A stretch of 64,000 bases of DNA from Neorhizobium sp. NCHU2750 (GTDB taxonomy: Bacteria > Pseudomonadota > Alphaproteobacteria > Rhizobiales > Rhizobiaceae). The notes below the pieces were generated by a model. That model was not told the DNA's origin. It made no database searches and saw nothing but the letters and a program-made list of their open reading frames with translations. Positions within the stretch are counted from its first letter, which is position 1; every line of letters starts with the position of its first letter. Location of the stretch: positions 384,001-448,000 of the forward strand of contig NZ_CP030828.1 in assembly GCF_003597675.1 (NCBI RefSeq). The letters are read 5' to 3'. Shown here piece by piece: positions 1 through 7,813 of the stretch. The translations under genes and the position numbers were made by a program.

Positions 1-44
1 TCCCCTTTCGCCATAGCGATTATCGCCCGCGTCAAATTTGCCGC

Positions 45-72
45 TTGACTTGCATGTTATCGATATCATACT
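45..72 (+). promoter_or_regulatory. Putative sigma70 promoter of the sugar ABC operon
   Basis: TTGACT at 45-50 matches the -35 consensus in five of six bases. A 16-base spacer separates it from CATACT at 67-72, a weak -10. Transcription would start near 79, upstream of the ribosome binding site at 88-94 and the GTG at 99. This placement is also why the TTG at 45 is not taken as the start of the first gene. Confidence 0.45.
54..69. promoter_or_regulatory. LacI-family operator-like dyad
   Basis: ATGTTATC/GATATCAT is a 16-bp near-perfect dyad (one mismatched pair) with a central CG, the hallmark of LacI-family operators. It lies in the spacer and -10 of the promoter at 45-72, so binding would block RNA polymerase. 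The obvious candidate repressor is the LacI-family gene at 4835-5845, at the end of the same gene run. Inference from position and symmetry. Confidence 0.5.
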
Positions 73-98
73 CGCGGAAGCAGCTTTGGGAGGAGCAT

Positions 99-1595
99 GT
101 GGGAGAGGATAGATTTCTGGAATTTCGTGCCGTCTCCAAGGAGTTTGGGGGCACGAAAGCGCTAACGGATGTCTCGCTGGAACTTCGGCGCGGGGAAATC
201 CTGGCATTGCTGGGGGAAAACGGTGCCGGCAAGTCGACGCTCATCAAAACCCTTGCTGGTATTTACAAGCCAGATGGCGGCGAAATCCTGTTTCGCGGTG
301 AGCCCTATCACCATCGGCCGCCCAAGCCCAATGAACGGCAACCTGTCGCCTTCATCCATCAGGATCTCGGTCTCATCGAATGGATGACGGTCGCGGAGAA
401 TGTTGGTCTGGCGCAGGGGTTCTCCATGCGCCGCAAACTGATCGACTGGAATGCCACGGCGCGCCGTACCGCCGAAGCGCTAAAGCTCGTCGGCTGTGAT
501 TTCGATCCATCCACACGCGTGCAGAGCCTGACGCGGACGGAAAAATCATTGGTGGCTATTGCTCGTGCGCTGGCGGTCGAGGCAGATGTTCTGGTGCTTG
601 ATGAGCCGACGGCGAGCCTTCCCGCCGACGAAGTAGAGCGGCTCTTCACGGCCATAAGGCCCTTGAGGGACCGCGGTGTGGGCATGATCTATGTCTCCCA
701 TCGCCTGGACGAAATCTTCCGTATCGCGGATCGTGTCGCGGTATTGCGCGATGGCAGGCTTGTCGGTGAAACGCCCGTCGCGGACACCAACCCCGATGAA
801 TTGATCCGCATGATCGTTGGCCGCAAGGCAAATCAGCTGTTTTCAAAGGCTCATTCGGCACTGGGCGAAACATTGGTGTCGGTGAAGGATCTTGCCTGCC
901 GTGGCGCTGGTCCCGTTTCCTTCGATCTGAAGAAAGGCGAGCTTCTCGGCCTCGTTGGGCTGCGCGGTGCAGGGCAGGAATTGATCGGCCGCGCGCTCTT
1001 TGGCGCGGAGCCGGCTTCCGGAGAAGTCAAGATCCGCGGCGCCAAGCCGGATCTGCGGTCACCGGAAACGGCCATCGGATCGGGGATCGGGCTGATTGCC
1101 CGCGACCGTACCGAAGAATCGGTCGCCATGTCGCTTTCCCTGCGCGAGAACACCTACCTCAATCCCGGTGCTTCCGGCCGAGGGCTTTCCTCCTTCCTGT
1201 CTCCGGCGAAAGAAGCCGAGATGGCGCGTTCGATCGGCGAAAAGGTCGGCTTGAGGCCGAACGACCAATCCTTGGCGATCGAAGCCCTGTCCGGTGGCAA
1301 CCAGCAGAAGGTTGTGGTTGGCCGCTGGCTGGCGACAGGCCGAAAGCTCCTGATCGCCGAAGATCCGACGGCCGGCGTCGATGTGGGCGCCAAGGCTGAG
1401 ATCTATCGCCTGATTGCTGCTGCGGTCGAGGAGGGGCTCGCCGTTCTGGTCATTTCCACCGACTTCGAAGAGATCGCCCATATCTGCCATCGGGCGCTGG
1501 TGTTTTCGCGCGGGGTTATCGTGCGTGAACTCGTCGGCGAGGATCTGACGACATCCGCAGTCATCGCCGCCGCGTCCGCCTCCGAAGCGGCCTGA
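99..1595 (+). CDS. Sugar ABC transporter ATP-binding protein (RbsA/CUT2 type)
   Basis: Cytoplasmic ATPase of about 498 residues with two ABC domains in tandem, the arrangement of CUT2 sugar importers (ribose, xylose, galactose). The first domain has a full Walker A (GENGAGKST), a degenerate signature (SLTRTEK) and Walker B (LVLDEP). The second has the shortened P-loop typical of RbsA (LRGAGQE) and a proper LSGGNQQK signature. The start is placed at GTG 99 because GGGAGGA lies 5 bases upstream; an upstream in-frame TTG at 45 falls on the -35 element. First gene of a run with the permease (18 bases downstream), binding protein, SMP-30 lactonase and LacI regulator. The sugar cannot be named from sequence. 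Confidence 0.9.
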   Translation: MGEDRFLEFRAVSKEFGGTKALTDVSLELRRGEILALLGENGAGKSTLIKTLAGIYKPDGGEILFRGEPYHHRPPKPNERQPVAFIHQDLGLIEWMTVAENVGLAQGFSMRRKLIDWNATARRTAEALKLVGCDFDPSTRVQSLTRTEKSLVAIARALAVEADVLVLDEPTASLPADEVERLFTAIRPLRDRGVGMIYVSHRLDEIFRIADRVAVLRDGRLVGETPVADTNPDELIRMIVGRKANQLFSKAHSALGETLVSVKDLACRGAGPVSFDLKKGELLGLVGLRGAGQELIGRALFGAEPASGEVKIRGAKPDLRSPETAIGSGIGLIARDRTEESVAMSLSLRENTYLNPGASGRGLSSFLSPAKEAEMARSIGEKVGLRPNDQSLAIEALSGGNQQKVVVGRWLATGRKLLIAEDPTAGVDVGAKAEIYRLIAAAVEEGLAVLVISTDFEEIAHICHRALVFSRGVIVRELVGEDLTTSAVIAAASASEAA

Positions 1596-1613
1596 TCATC
1601 TGGAGTAACGACG

Positions 1614-2681
1614 ATGCAATCCATCCAATCCAATGCGCTCGAGCCGACCAAATCGGAACTGAGAGGCCTATCTCTGGCCGACAAGCTGAAACGCCTATTG
1701 CCCGTCTACGGACTGGTCATCCTGACCGTGCTGTTGATCGTCCTCTTTTCGATCATGCTCCCGGATACGTTCCCGACTGCCCTGAACCTGCGCTCGATCA
1801 TTGCCAACAAGACGATCATCGCCATTCTGTCATTGGCTGCGATGATCCCCATGGCCTGTGGCCGTATCGACCTTACGATCGGCTATGGCATCGTGCTGTG
1901 GCATATCCTTGCGATCAGTCTGCAGACCATGTTCGGCCTTCCATGGCCGGTGGCCGTCGTCATCGTGCTGCTGCTTGGCGCCCTGACCGGCCTGCTCAAT
2001 GGTGTGCTGGTCGAAGTCGCCAAGATCGACAGTTTCATTGCGACGCTCGGCACCGGTACGGTTATTTACGCCATCGCGCTCTGGCACACCGGCGGCCGTC
2101 AGGTTGTCGGCGTCCTGCCTGACGGGTTTCTGGCGCTCAACGGAACGTTCCTGTTCGGCCTGCCGATCACTGGCTACTACGTTCTGGCGCTGGCGCTCGT
2201 CATGTGGATCGTATTCGAATACTCGCCGATCGGCCGTTATGTCTACGCGATCGGCGCCAGCCCGAAGGCGGCCGCGCTGAACGGGATTCCGGTTCGCCGG
2301 TTCGTGGTCGGCGCCTTCATCGTATCCGGTACGCTCTCGGCCGTTGCCGGGGTATTGCTGGCGTCGCGCCTTCGCATCGGCCAGGCGAGCGTCGGCCTCG
2401 AATACCTGCTGCCGGCGCTCGTCGGCGCATTCCTGGGCTCGACGACGATCAAGCCCGGCAGGGTCAACGTCTGGGGCACCATGATCGGCGTCATCATTCT
2501 CGCGGTCGGCATCGCGGGCATCCAGCAGATCGGCGGCTCATTCTTCGTCGAACCGCTCTTCAACGGCGTCACTCTTCTCGTTGCGATCGGTATTGCCGGC
2601 TATGCCCAGCGCCGGCGCGGCGGCGCGAGTGTCGTCAAACCGAAGGAGCTGGCGGAAAAGACTGCCGAGAAGTCATCCTGA
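1614..2681 (+). CDS. Sugar ABC transporter permease (RbsC type)
   Basis: Inner-membrane permease of 355 residues, with hydrophobic helices starting near residue 32 and continuing almost to the basic C-terminus. It has the family features of RbsC/XylH-type CUT2 permeases, including the A-x-GG-R-I/L-D-like motif (AMIPMACGRIDLTIG, about residues 78-92) and the late segment GSTTIKPGRVNVWGT that contacts the ATPase. It lies 18 bases after the ATPase gene, preceded by a GGAG ribosome binding site, and is followed by the binding protein. It should form the channel as a homodimer. Substrate unknown. Confidence 0.9.
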   Translation: MQSIQSNALEPTKSELRGLSLADKLKRLLPVYGLVILTVLLIVLFSIMLPDTFPTALNLRSIIANKTIIAILSLAAMIPMACGRIDLTIGYGIVLWHILAISLQTMFGLPWPVAVVIVLLLGALTGLLNGVLVEVAKIDSFIATLGTGTVIYAIALWHTGGRQVVGVLPDGFLALNGTFLFGLPITGYYVLALALVMWIVFEYSPIGRYVYAIGASPKAAALNGIPVRRFVVGAFIVSGTLSAVAGVLLASRLRIGQASVGLEYLLPALVGAFLGSTTIKPGRVNVWGTMIGVIILAVGIAGIQQIGGSFFVEPLFNGVTLLVAIGIAGYAQRRRGGASVVKPKELAEKTAEKSS

Positions 2682-2724
2682 GTTTTTCATCGTCAAAGTC
2701 TCACGTCCATAGGGAGGATATATC

Positions 2725-3825
2725 GTGAAACGCAGACAATTTCTGGCAACCGTCGCACCGGCCGCAATCGCCGTGATGATAGCAGGACCCGCATTTGCCG
2801 ACGCCATTGCCGATGCCAAGGCCGTGGTGGCCAAGTATGCAAGCAAGGTCGACAAGTGGGACGGTCCGACAAGCGGTCCCAAGGCCGCCGCGGGCAAGTC
2901 GGTGGTGATCGTTGCCGCCGATATGAAGAACGGCGGCATTCTCGGCGTCGTCAACGGTATCGAGGAGGCTGCCAAGGCAATCGGCTGGAAGGTGAACGTA
3001 CTTGATAGCGCCGGATCGGTTGAAGGACGCACTGCCGCCTTCGGTCAGGCGCTGACATTGAAGCCGAACGGCATCATCATTACCGGTTTCGATGCCATCG
3101 AGCAGAAACCGGCAATGGCGGAAGCCAAGAAGGCGGGCATTCCGATGGTTGCCTGGCATGCGGCGCCCGCCGTCGGTCCTGTCGATGAGGTGGGCGTTTT
3201 CGCCAATGTCACGACTGACGCGATGCAGGTGTCGAAGGCCGCTGCCGACTACGCCTTTGTCGATGCCGGCGGCAAGCCGGGCGTCATCATCTTCACCGAC
3301 TCCACCTACGCGATTGCGATTGCCAAGGCCGACAAGATGAAGGCCGAGATCGAGGCGCTGGGCGGTACCGTGCTCGAATATGTCGATACGCCGATTGCCG
3401 AGACCTCCCAGCGCATGCCGCAACTGACTACCACGCTGCTGCAGAAATACGGAGCCAAATGGACGCATTCGCTGGCGATCAATGACATATACTTCGACTT
3501 CATGGGGCCGTCGCTTTCGGCTGCAGGCATTGCCGGAGACGGTGCGCCGAAGAGTGTTGCCGCAGGCGACGGGTCTGAAAGCGCTTACCAGCGCATCCGC
3601 GCCAAGCAATATCAGTCTGTGACGGTTGCCGAGCCGCTCAATCTACAGGGCTGGCAGCTTGTGGACGAACTCAACCGGGCCTTTGCAGGTGAGAAGTGGT
3701 CCGGTTACGTTTCCCCGCTGCATGTCGTGACGGCAGACAATGTCGAGTTCGATGGCGGGCCTAAAAACACGTTCGACCCCGATAACGGCTATCGCAGCGA
3801 ATACAGGAAGATCTGGGGCAAATAA
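2725..3825 (+). CDS. Sugar ABC transporter substrate-binding protein, Tat-type signal
   Basis: Periplasmic binding protein of 366 residues related to the RbsB/LacI-like fold (Peripla_BP_4). It starts at GTG 2725 with AGGGAGGA about 6 bases upstream. The leader KRRQFLAT followed by a hydrophobic stretch and A-x-A cleavage near AFA-DA fits a twin-arginine signal, unusual for simple sugar-binding proteins and suggestive of folding before export. The core shows two Rossmann-like lobes (VIVAADMKNGGILGVVNGI near residue 58; IIITGFDAIEQK near 113). It follows ATPase and permease genes, and a stem-loop follows at 3841-3865. Ligand not assignable. Confidence 0.88.
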   Translation: MKRRQFLATVAPAAIAVMIAGPAFADAIADAKAVVAKYASKVDKWDGPTSGPKAAAGKSVVIVAADMKNGGILGVVNGIEEAAKAIGWKVNVLDSAGSVEGRTAAFGQALTLKPNGIIITGFDAIEQKPAMAEAKKAGIPMVAWHAAPAVGPVDEVGVFANVTTDAMQVSKAAADYAFVDAGGKPGVIIFTDSTYAIAIAKADKMKAEIEALGGTVLEYVDTPIAETSQRMPQLTTTLLQKYGAKWTHSLAINDIYFDFMGPSLSAAGIAGDGAPKSVAAGDGSESAYQRIRAKQYQSVTVAEPLNLQGWQLVDELNRAFAGEKWSGYVSPLHVVTADNVEFDGGPKNTFDPDNGYRSEYRKIWGK

Positions 3826-3840
3826 GATTTAAGCCAGCGA

Positions 3841-3865
3841 CGGCGTGTGGTCTTGCCGCACGCCG
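3841..3865 (+). other. Stem-loop between binding protein and lactonase genes
   Basis: CGGCGTGTGG and CCGCACGCCG pair over 10 bp (one G-U) around a TCTTG loop. No T-run follows, so this looks like an mRNA-stabilising or partial-termination hairpin at the 3' end of the binding-protein message, not a full terminator. Confidence 0.5.
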
Positions 3866-3914
3866 CGCGATCGGTATGTTCCGCAGCCATTGTCCCGAGA
3901 ATGAGGTGGACCGA

Positions 3915-4817
3915 ATGTCGTTTTTCGAAGCTGAAGATCCGGTGTTTGCCACCTTCGTTCTCGGCAATGCGCCGCTGAAGAAACTCGCCGGAGGGTTTGA
4001 TTGGGTCGAAGGGCCTGTCTGGTTCGGCGATCACGACTGTCTGCTGTTTTCCGACATTCCCAACAATCGCATCCTGCGCTGGAGCCCCGTTTCGGGTATC
4101 AGCACTTTCCGAGAGCCGTCGAACTTCTCAAACGGCCACACCCGCGACCGAGAGGGCCGGCTGGTCAGTTGCGAACATGGTGCTCGGCGCGTCTCGCGTA
4201 CTGAGCATGACGGCTCGATCACGGTCATTGCCGCTGCCTATGAAGGCAAGCGGCTGAACTCGCCTAATGACGTGATCGTCGCCTCGGATGGGGCAATCTG
4301 GTTTACCGATCCGCATTACGGCATCTCGACCGATTATGAAGGCACGCGCGCCGAACAGGAGCTGCCCTGCAACGTCTACCGCGTCGATGCGGTTTCAGGC
4401 GAAATCCGTGCCGTACTCACCGATTTTCAATGTCCGAACGGTCTTGCTTTCAGCCCGGACGAAACGCGGCTTTATGTCGCCGACACAGGACGCATGTTTT
4501 CCAGCGATCCACAGCATATCCGCGTCTTTGATGTTGGCGCAGAGTGGAAGCTCAGTGGCGGCGACATTTTTCACTCTATCGCACCAGGCTGTGCCGATGG
4601 CATGCGTGTCGATGCGACCGGGAACCTTTGGTCCTCTGCCGGAGACGGCGTTCATTGTATCGCGCCCGATGGCCATCGCCTCGGAAAGATACTTGTTCCG
4701 GAAACCGTATCGAATATCTGCTTCGGTGGACGAAAAGGGCATAGGTTGTTCATTACGGCCAGCACTTCGATCTATTCGGTATCGCTCGCCATTCGCGGCC
4801 ATATCGGTTGGAATTGA
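3915..4817 (+). CDS. SMP-30/gluconolactonase/LRE family lactonase
   Basis: About 300 residues of the six-bladed beta-propeller SMP-30 family, metal-dependent sugar lactonases. Typical elements are the N-terminal E-G-P-V-W (FDWVEGPVWF), the metal-ligand region RLNSPNDVIV, the following WFTDPHYG, and PNGLAFSPDETRLYVADT. The family hydrolyses aldonolactones made by sugar dehydrogenases, so the imported sugar is probably oxidised to a lactone. The start at 3915 is chosen over an in-frame ATG at 3876 because GAGGTGG lies just upstream and the homologous part begins there. The gene overlaps nothing and ends 17 bases before the LacI start. Confidence 0.87.
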   Translation: MSFFEAEDPVFATFVLGNAPLKKLAGGFDWVEGPVWFGDHDCLLFSDIPNNRILRWSPVSGISTFREPSNFSNGHTRDREGRLVSCEHGARRVSRTEHDGSITVIAAAYEGKRLNSPNDVIVASDGAIWFTDPHYGISTDYEGTRAEQELPCNVYRVDAVSGEIRAVLTDFQCPNGLAFSPDETRLYVADTGRMFSSDPQHIRVFDVGAEWKLSGGDIFHSIAPGCADGMRVDATGNLWSSAGDGVHCIAPDGHRLGKILVPETVSNICFGGRKGHRLFITASTSIYSVSLAIRGHIGWN

Positions 4818-4834
4818 AGGGAAGACACTTCAGG

Positions 4835-5845
4835 ATGGGTAACGACAGAATGCCGACTATGGCGGATATCGCGCGAAAGACAGGCGTCTCGCCGATGACC
4901 GTGTCTCGCGCATTCAAGTCGGGCAGCCTGATCAACAAGGATACCCGCGACGCCATTCTCCAGGCGGCGGAAGAACTCGGTTACGTCTTCGATTCCACAG
5001 CGTCGAACCTGCGCTCCAAGAAGACTGATTTCATTGCCGTCACCATACCCTCGATCAACAATGCCAATTTTGCCGACACTGTCGGTGGGTTATCGGAGGT
5101 GCTGAATGCCCGCGGTTTCCAGATCCTGCTCGGTTACACGAATTACGATGTGCAGGAGGAGGAGCGGTTGATCGAGCAGTTTCTGCGGCGTAAGCCACAG
5201 GCAATCGCCGTGACTGGTGGCAAGCATACCCGGCGCGCCCGCAAGCTCCTGGAAAACGCCAATGTGCCGGTGATCGAAACCTGGGACATGCCATCTGAAC
5301 CGATTGATCATTCCGTCGGCTTTTCCAATGCGGAGGCCGTGCGCAGCATGGTCGACCATTTCGTCGCGGTCGGCTACCGCCGTATCGCCTTCATCGGTGG
5401 CGATGCGAGCCGCGATACGCGCGGCAGCGATCGCCGGCTCGGCTTCATCGCGGCCCTGCATGATCACGGGCTTGAGGCGTCGCGCCTGATCGATGCCGGC
5501 ACTCCGCCGATTTCGATGCGGGAAGGCGCTAATGCCATGGCCCGCCTGCTCGTCGAATTCCCTGACACCGAGGCGGTGATCTGTGTTTCCGACCTTTCCG
5601 CATTCGGTGCCTTGACCGAATGTCAGCGGCGCGGCGTGAATGTTCCCGCCGACATGGCGATCGGCGGCTTCGGCGATTACGAGATCGGTGCGATCTCGGT
5701 TCCCTCGCTGACCACCATCAATGCTCATTCCCGCCAGATCGGCGCCCGTACCGGAGCGCTGATCCTCGATCTTCTGGACGGCAAGGAACACTCCCGTCAG
5801 GTGAATATTCTGCCCGAGTTGATTGTGCGCGAGAGCAGCCGTTAA
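4835..5845 (+). CDS. LacI-family transcriptional regulator
   Basis: About 336 residues. The N-terminal HTH (MADIARKTGVSPMTVSRAF, with the hinge ending near NLRSKKTDF) is followed by a periplasmic-binding-protein-like effector domain (FIAVTIPSINNANFADTV onward) ending in the family pattern of IGARTGALILDLLDG. Start at 4835, with GAAGGGA about 12 bases upstream overlapping the stop of the lactonase gene. Most similar in style to GntR-group LacI repressors of sugar acid use. Probably controls this operon through the dyad at 54-69 (inference). Confidence 0.9.
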   Translation: MGNDRMPTMADIARKTGVSPMTVSRAFKSGSLINKDTRDAILQAAEELGYVFDSTASNLRSKKTDFIAVTIPSINNANFADTVGGLSEVLNARGFQILLGYTNYDVQEEERLIEQFLRRKPQAIAVTGGKHTRRARKLLENANVPVIETWDMPSEPIDHSVGFSNAEAVRSMVDHFVAVGYRRIAFIGGDASRDTRGSDRRLGFIAALHDHGLEASRLIDAGTPPISMREGANAMARLLVEFPDTEAVICVSDLSAFGALTECQRRGVNVPADMAIGGFGDYEIGAISVPSLTTINAHSRQIGARTGALILDLLDGKEHSRQVNILPELIVRESSR

Positions 5846-5901
5846 GATGGCCCCGGCGGACAAAACCGCCGCCAAAATTCTGCCTGAACTTCCTGTCGGG
5901 G

Positions 5902-6384
5902 TCAGGCCGCAAGGCCGGCTTTGTCCAACCCGTAGAGCTTGTCTGCCGAACCGGGCACGACCTTGAACGCGATGCTGGCGCGGTTCCAGGCGTTGATCGT
6001 CATGATGGAGAAGGTGAGGTCGGAGATTTCCTTCTCCGAGAGTTGTCCGCGGACACGTTCGTAGAGTTCGTCCGGAACGCCGCCTTGGGGCAGCGTGGTC
6101 AGTGCTTCCGTCCAAGCCAGTGCGGCGCGTTCACGGGAGTTGAAGAGATTGGATTCCCGCCATATCGCTACATGGTAGAGGCGCAGTTCGGTTGCGCCAT
6201 GGATCTTGGCTTCCTTCACATGCATGTCGAGGCAGAAGGCGCACCCGTTGATCTGCGAGGCGCGAATATTGACGAGATCGCGGATCGATTGCTCGATCAC
6301 GCTATCTTTCAGGGACATGCTCAGTTCGGACATTTTCCTGAGGAATTCCGGGGACTGGGCGGCGTAGTTCAGGCGCTGTGTCAT
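5902..6384 (-). CDS. Carboxymuconolactone decarboxylase/AhpD-like peroxidase-fold protein
   Basis: About 160 residues with the CMD/AhpD alpha-helical fold. The redox motif C-x-x-C in NGCAFCLDMHVKEA, followed by His, is the catalytic signature of AhpD-like alkylhydroperoxidases. The start is at 6384, since AAAGGAG lies 6 bases upstream; a longer frame with ATGs at 6390 and 6408 would bury that ribosome binding site. Divergent from the LysR gene at 6514, which may control it. A role in peroxide or electrophile defence is the family expectation, but the substrate is unknown. Confidence 0.85.
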   Translation of the reverse strand: MTQRLNYAAQSPEFLRKMSELSMSLKDSVIEQSIRDLVNIRASQINGCAFCLDMHVKEAKIHGATELRLYHVAIWRESNLFNSRERAALAWTEALTTLPQGGVPDELYERVRGQLSEKEISDLTFSIMTINAWNRASIAFKVVPGSADKLYGLDKAGLAA

Positions 6385-6513
6385 TTGCATCTCCTTTATT
6401 GCGGACATTTATCATCCTTATGGATATAAAATATCCGTAATTCCTGGACAGACAAGAGAAACCCGCCTAACTTTCCCGTATAACGCTTATGCGGCAGAGT
6501 ATGGGGGAGTAGG

Positions 6514-7413
6514 ATGGATATTGTCTCAGCCTTGCGGACTTTCTTGCGGGTCGTGGAAGCAGGCTCGTTTTCGGCTGCAGCGAATGATCTTGGTCTGACC
6601 CAGCCCGCGGTTTCACGACAGGTGGCCGCGCTGGAAGAGCACTACCATACCCGCCTGTTTCATCGCTCCACCAATGCGCTCTCACTGACCGCCGAAGGTG
6701 AGCGGATGATCCCAATGGCGCAGAAAGCCGTCGAAGCGGTGGAGGCAATCGAAGAGGTGGGCTCTGCCGACGGGCTTCTCGTCGCGGGCAAGGTCAGGGT
6801 GAGCCTACCGGCGCCCCTAGGCCTTCATGTGAGTGATCGGCTACCACAATTGGTCAACATGCATCCGCGGCTGACGGTCGATGTGATGTTCCGGGAAGAG
6901 CCATCGGATCTCGTAGCTGAAGGCATAGACCTGGAGGTGCGTCTCGGCGACGTCGCAGACAGTAATCTCATCTGTCGGCGTATCGGCTGGACCACGGCAT
7001 CTCTTGTTGCGGCGCCGGACTATCTGAACGGCAGAACGGCTCCTATAACTCCCGTAGAAATCGTCGATCACGAGTGCATTTGCTACAATCGCGGAGGCGA
7101 AGAGCGCGTCTGGAGTTTTGTCGATGACGACCGCGAGCAAAAGATAAAGATCACGCCACGCATGACGTTCGACAATGCCGTCGCTGTACACCGTGCCGTC
7201 CTTGCAGGCGGCGGGCTGGCGATCCTGTCTCATATTCTAGTCAATGACGATATCGCGGGGGGGCGACTTGTTCAGGTCATGCAATCCCGCCCTCCGACGC
7301 GCCTGCCGATCACCCTGGTTTATGCCTCGCGGCGTAATCTCTCGTTGCGTGTTCGAACCGTGCTGGATTTCCTGGTGCAGCTCGTGGGACAGGATGATCT
7401 GATGAGGGCGTGA
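6514..7413 (+). CDS. LysR-family transcriptional regulator
   Basis: 299 residues with the N-terminal winged HTH (FLRVVEAGSFSAAANDLGL, then TQPAVSRQVAALEE) and a LysR substrate-binding domain. GGGGGAG precedes the ATG. It is divergent from the AhpD-like gene across about 130 bases, the usual arrangement of a LysR regulator and its target. The effector-domain style (SNLICRRIGWTTASLVAAPDYL) resembles the large DsdC/PtxR-like subgroup that often regulates dehydrogenases and quinone reductases. Target and effector are not visible. Confidence 0.88.
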   Translation: MDIVSALRTFLRVVEAGSFSAAANDLGLTQPAVSRQVAALEEHYHTRLFHRSTNALSLTAEGERMIPMAQKAVEAVEAIEEVGSADGLLVAGKVRVSLPAPLGLHVSDRLPQLVNMHPRLTVDVMFREEPSDLVAEGIDLEVRLGDVADSNLICRRIGWTTASLVAAPDYLNGRTAPITPVEIVDHECICYNRGGEERVWSFVDDDREQKIKITPRMTFDNAVAVHRAVLAGGGLAILSHILVNDDIAGGRLVQVMQSRPPTRLPITLVYASRRNLSLRVRTVLDFLVQLVGQDDLMRA

Positions 7414-7813
7414 TCTGTCGTTCAGCCCCTCCCGCTGACTGGATGAGAGATAGGGCAGTGCGAGTTCGATAAAGCGGCTGTCGAGGCTGTTTGTCGTGAT
7501 GCGAATGACGAGTTTGCCGCAAGGGTGCTTCTTATGTCTGCCGGATAAGCGCCGCGGCTCGCTTCGTGTTCCCGACGTCTCTACACTGGGCAACCTGTCG
7601 AGGTTGCTTTCGGCATATCTGCAGCGATTTCGTTCGCGCAGGTCTTCCGTTCGCCCATATGGGCTATCGCAATCGAGCAGCTAAAGCTGGCGGCCAACTC
7701 CCGCTCATTCGGCTACAAGATCACCTGGAACGGCTCCGCGGCCTGCTTTTTGTATTCCGGACGAGATAAAGCGGAAGAACTCCCGGCGTCCGCGCGACGG
7801 GAGCATCCCCGTT
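7414..7813. other. Intergenic stretch with no recognisable gene
   Basis: About 400 bases between two convergent units (LysR ending at 7413 and the ABC operon ending at 7814). Short open frames here have no family signature and no ribosome binding site. Near 7790-7803 there is a short imperfect inverted repeat (CTCCC/GGGAG with an inner GTC/GAC) that might end the leftward operon, but it lacks a T-run. Some of it may be decayed coding sequence. Confidence 0.4.

Noticed and set aside
7566..7769. 67-codon frame in the gap after the LysR gene
   Set aside because: No ribosome binding site, no motif; the region reads as non-coding or decayed.
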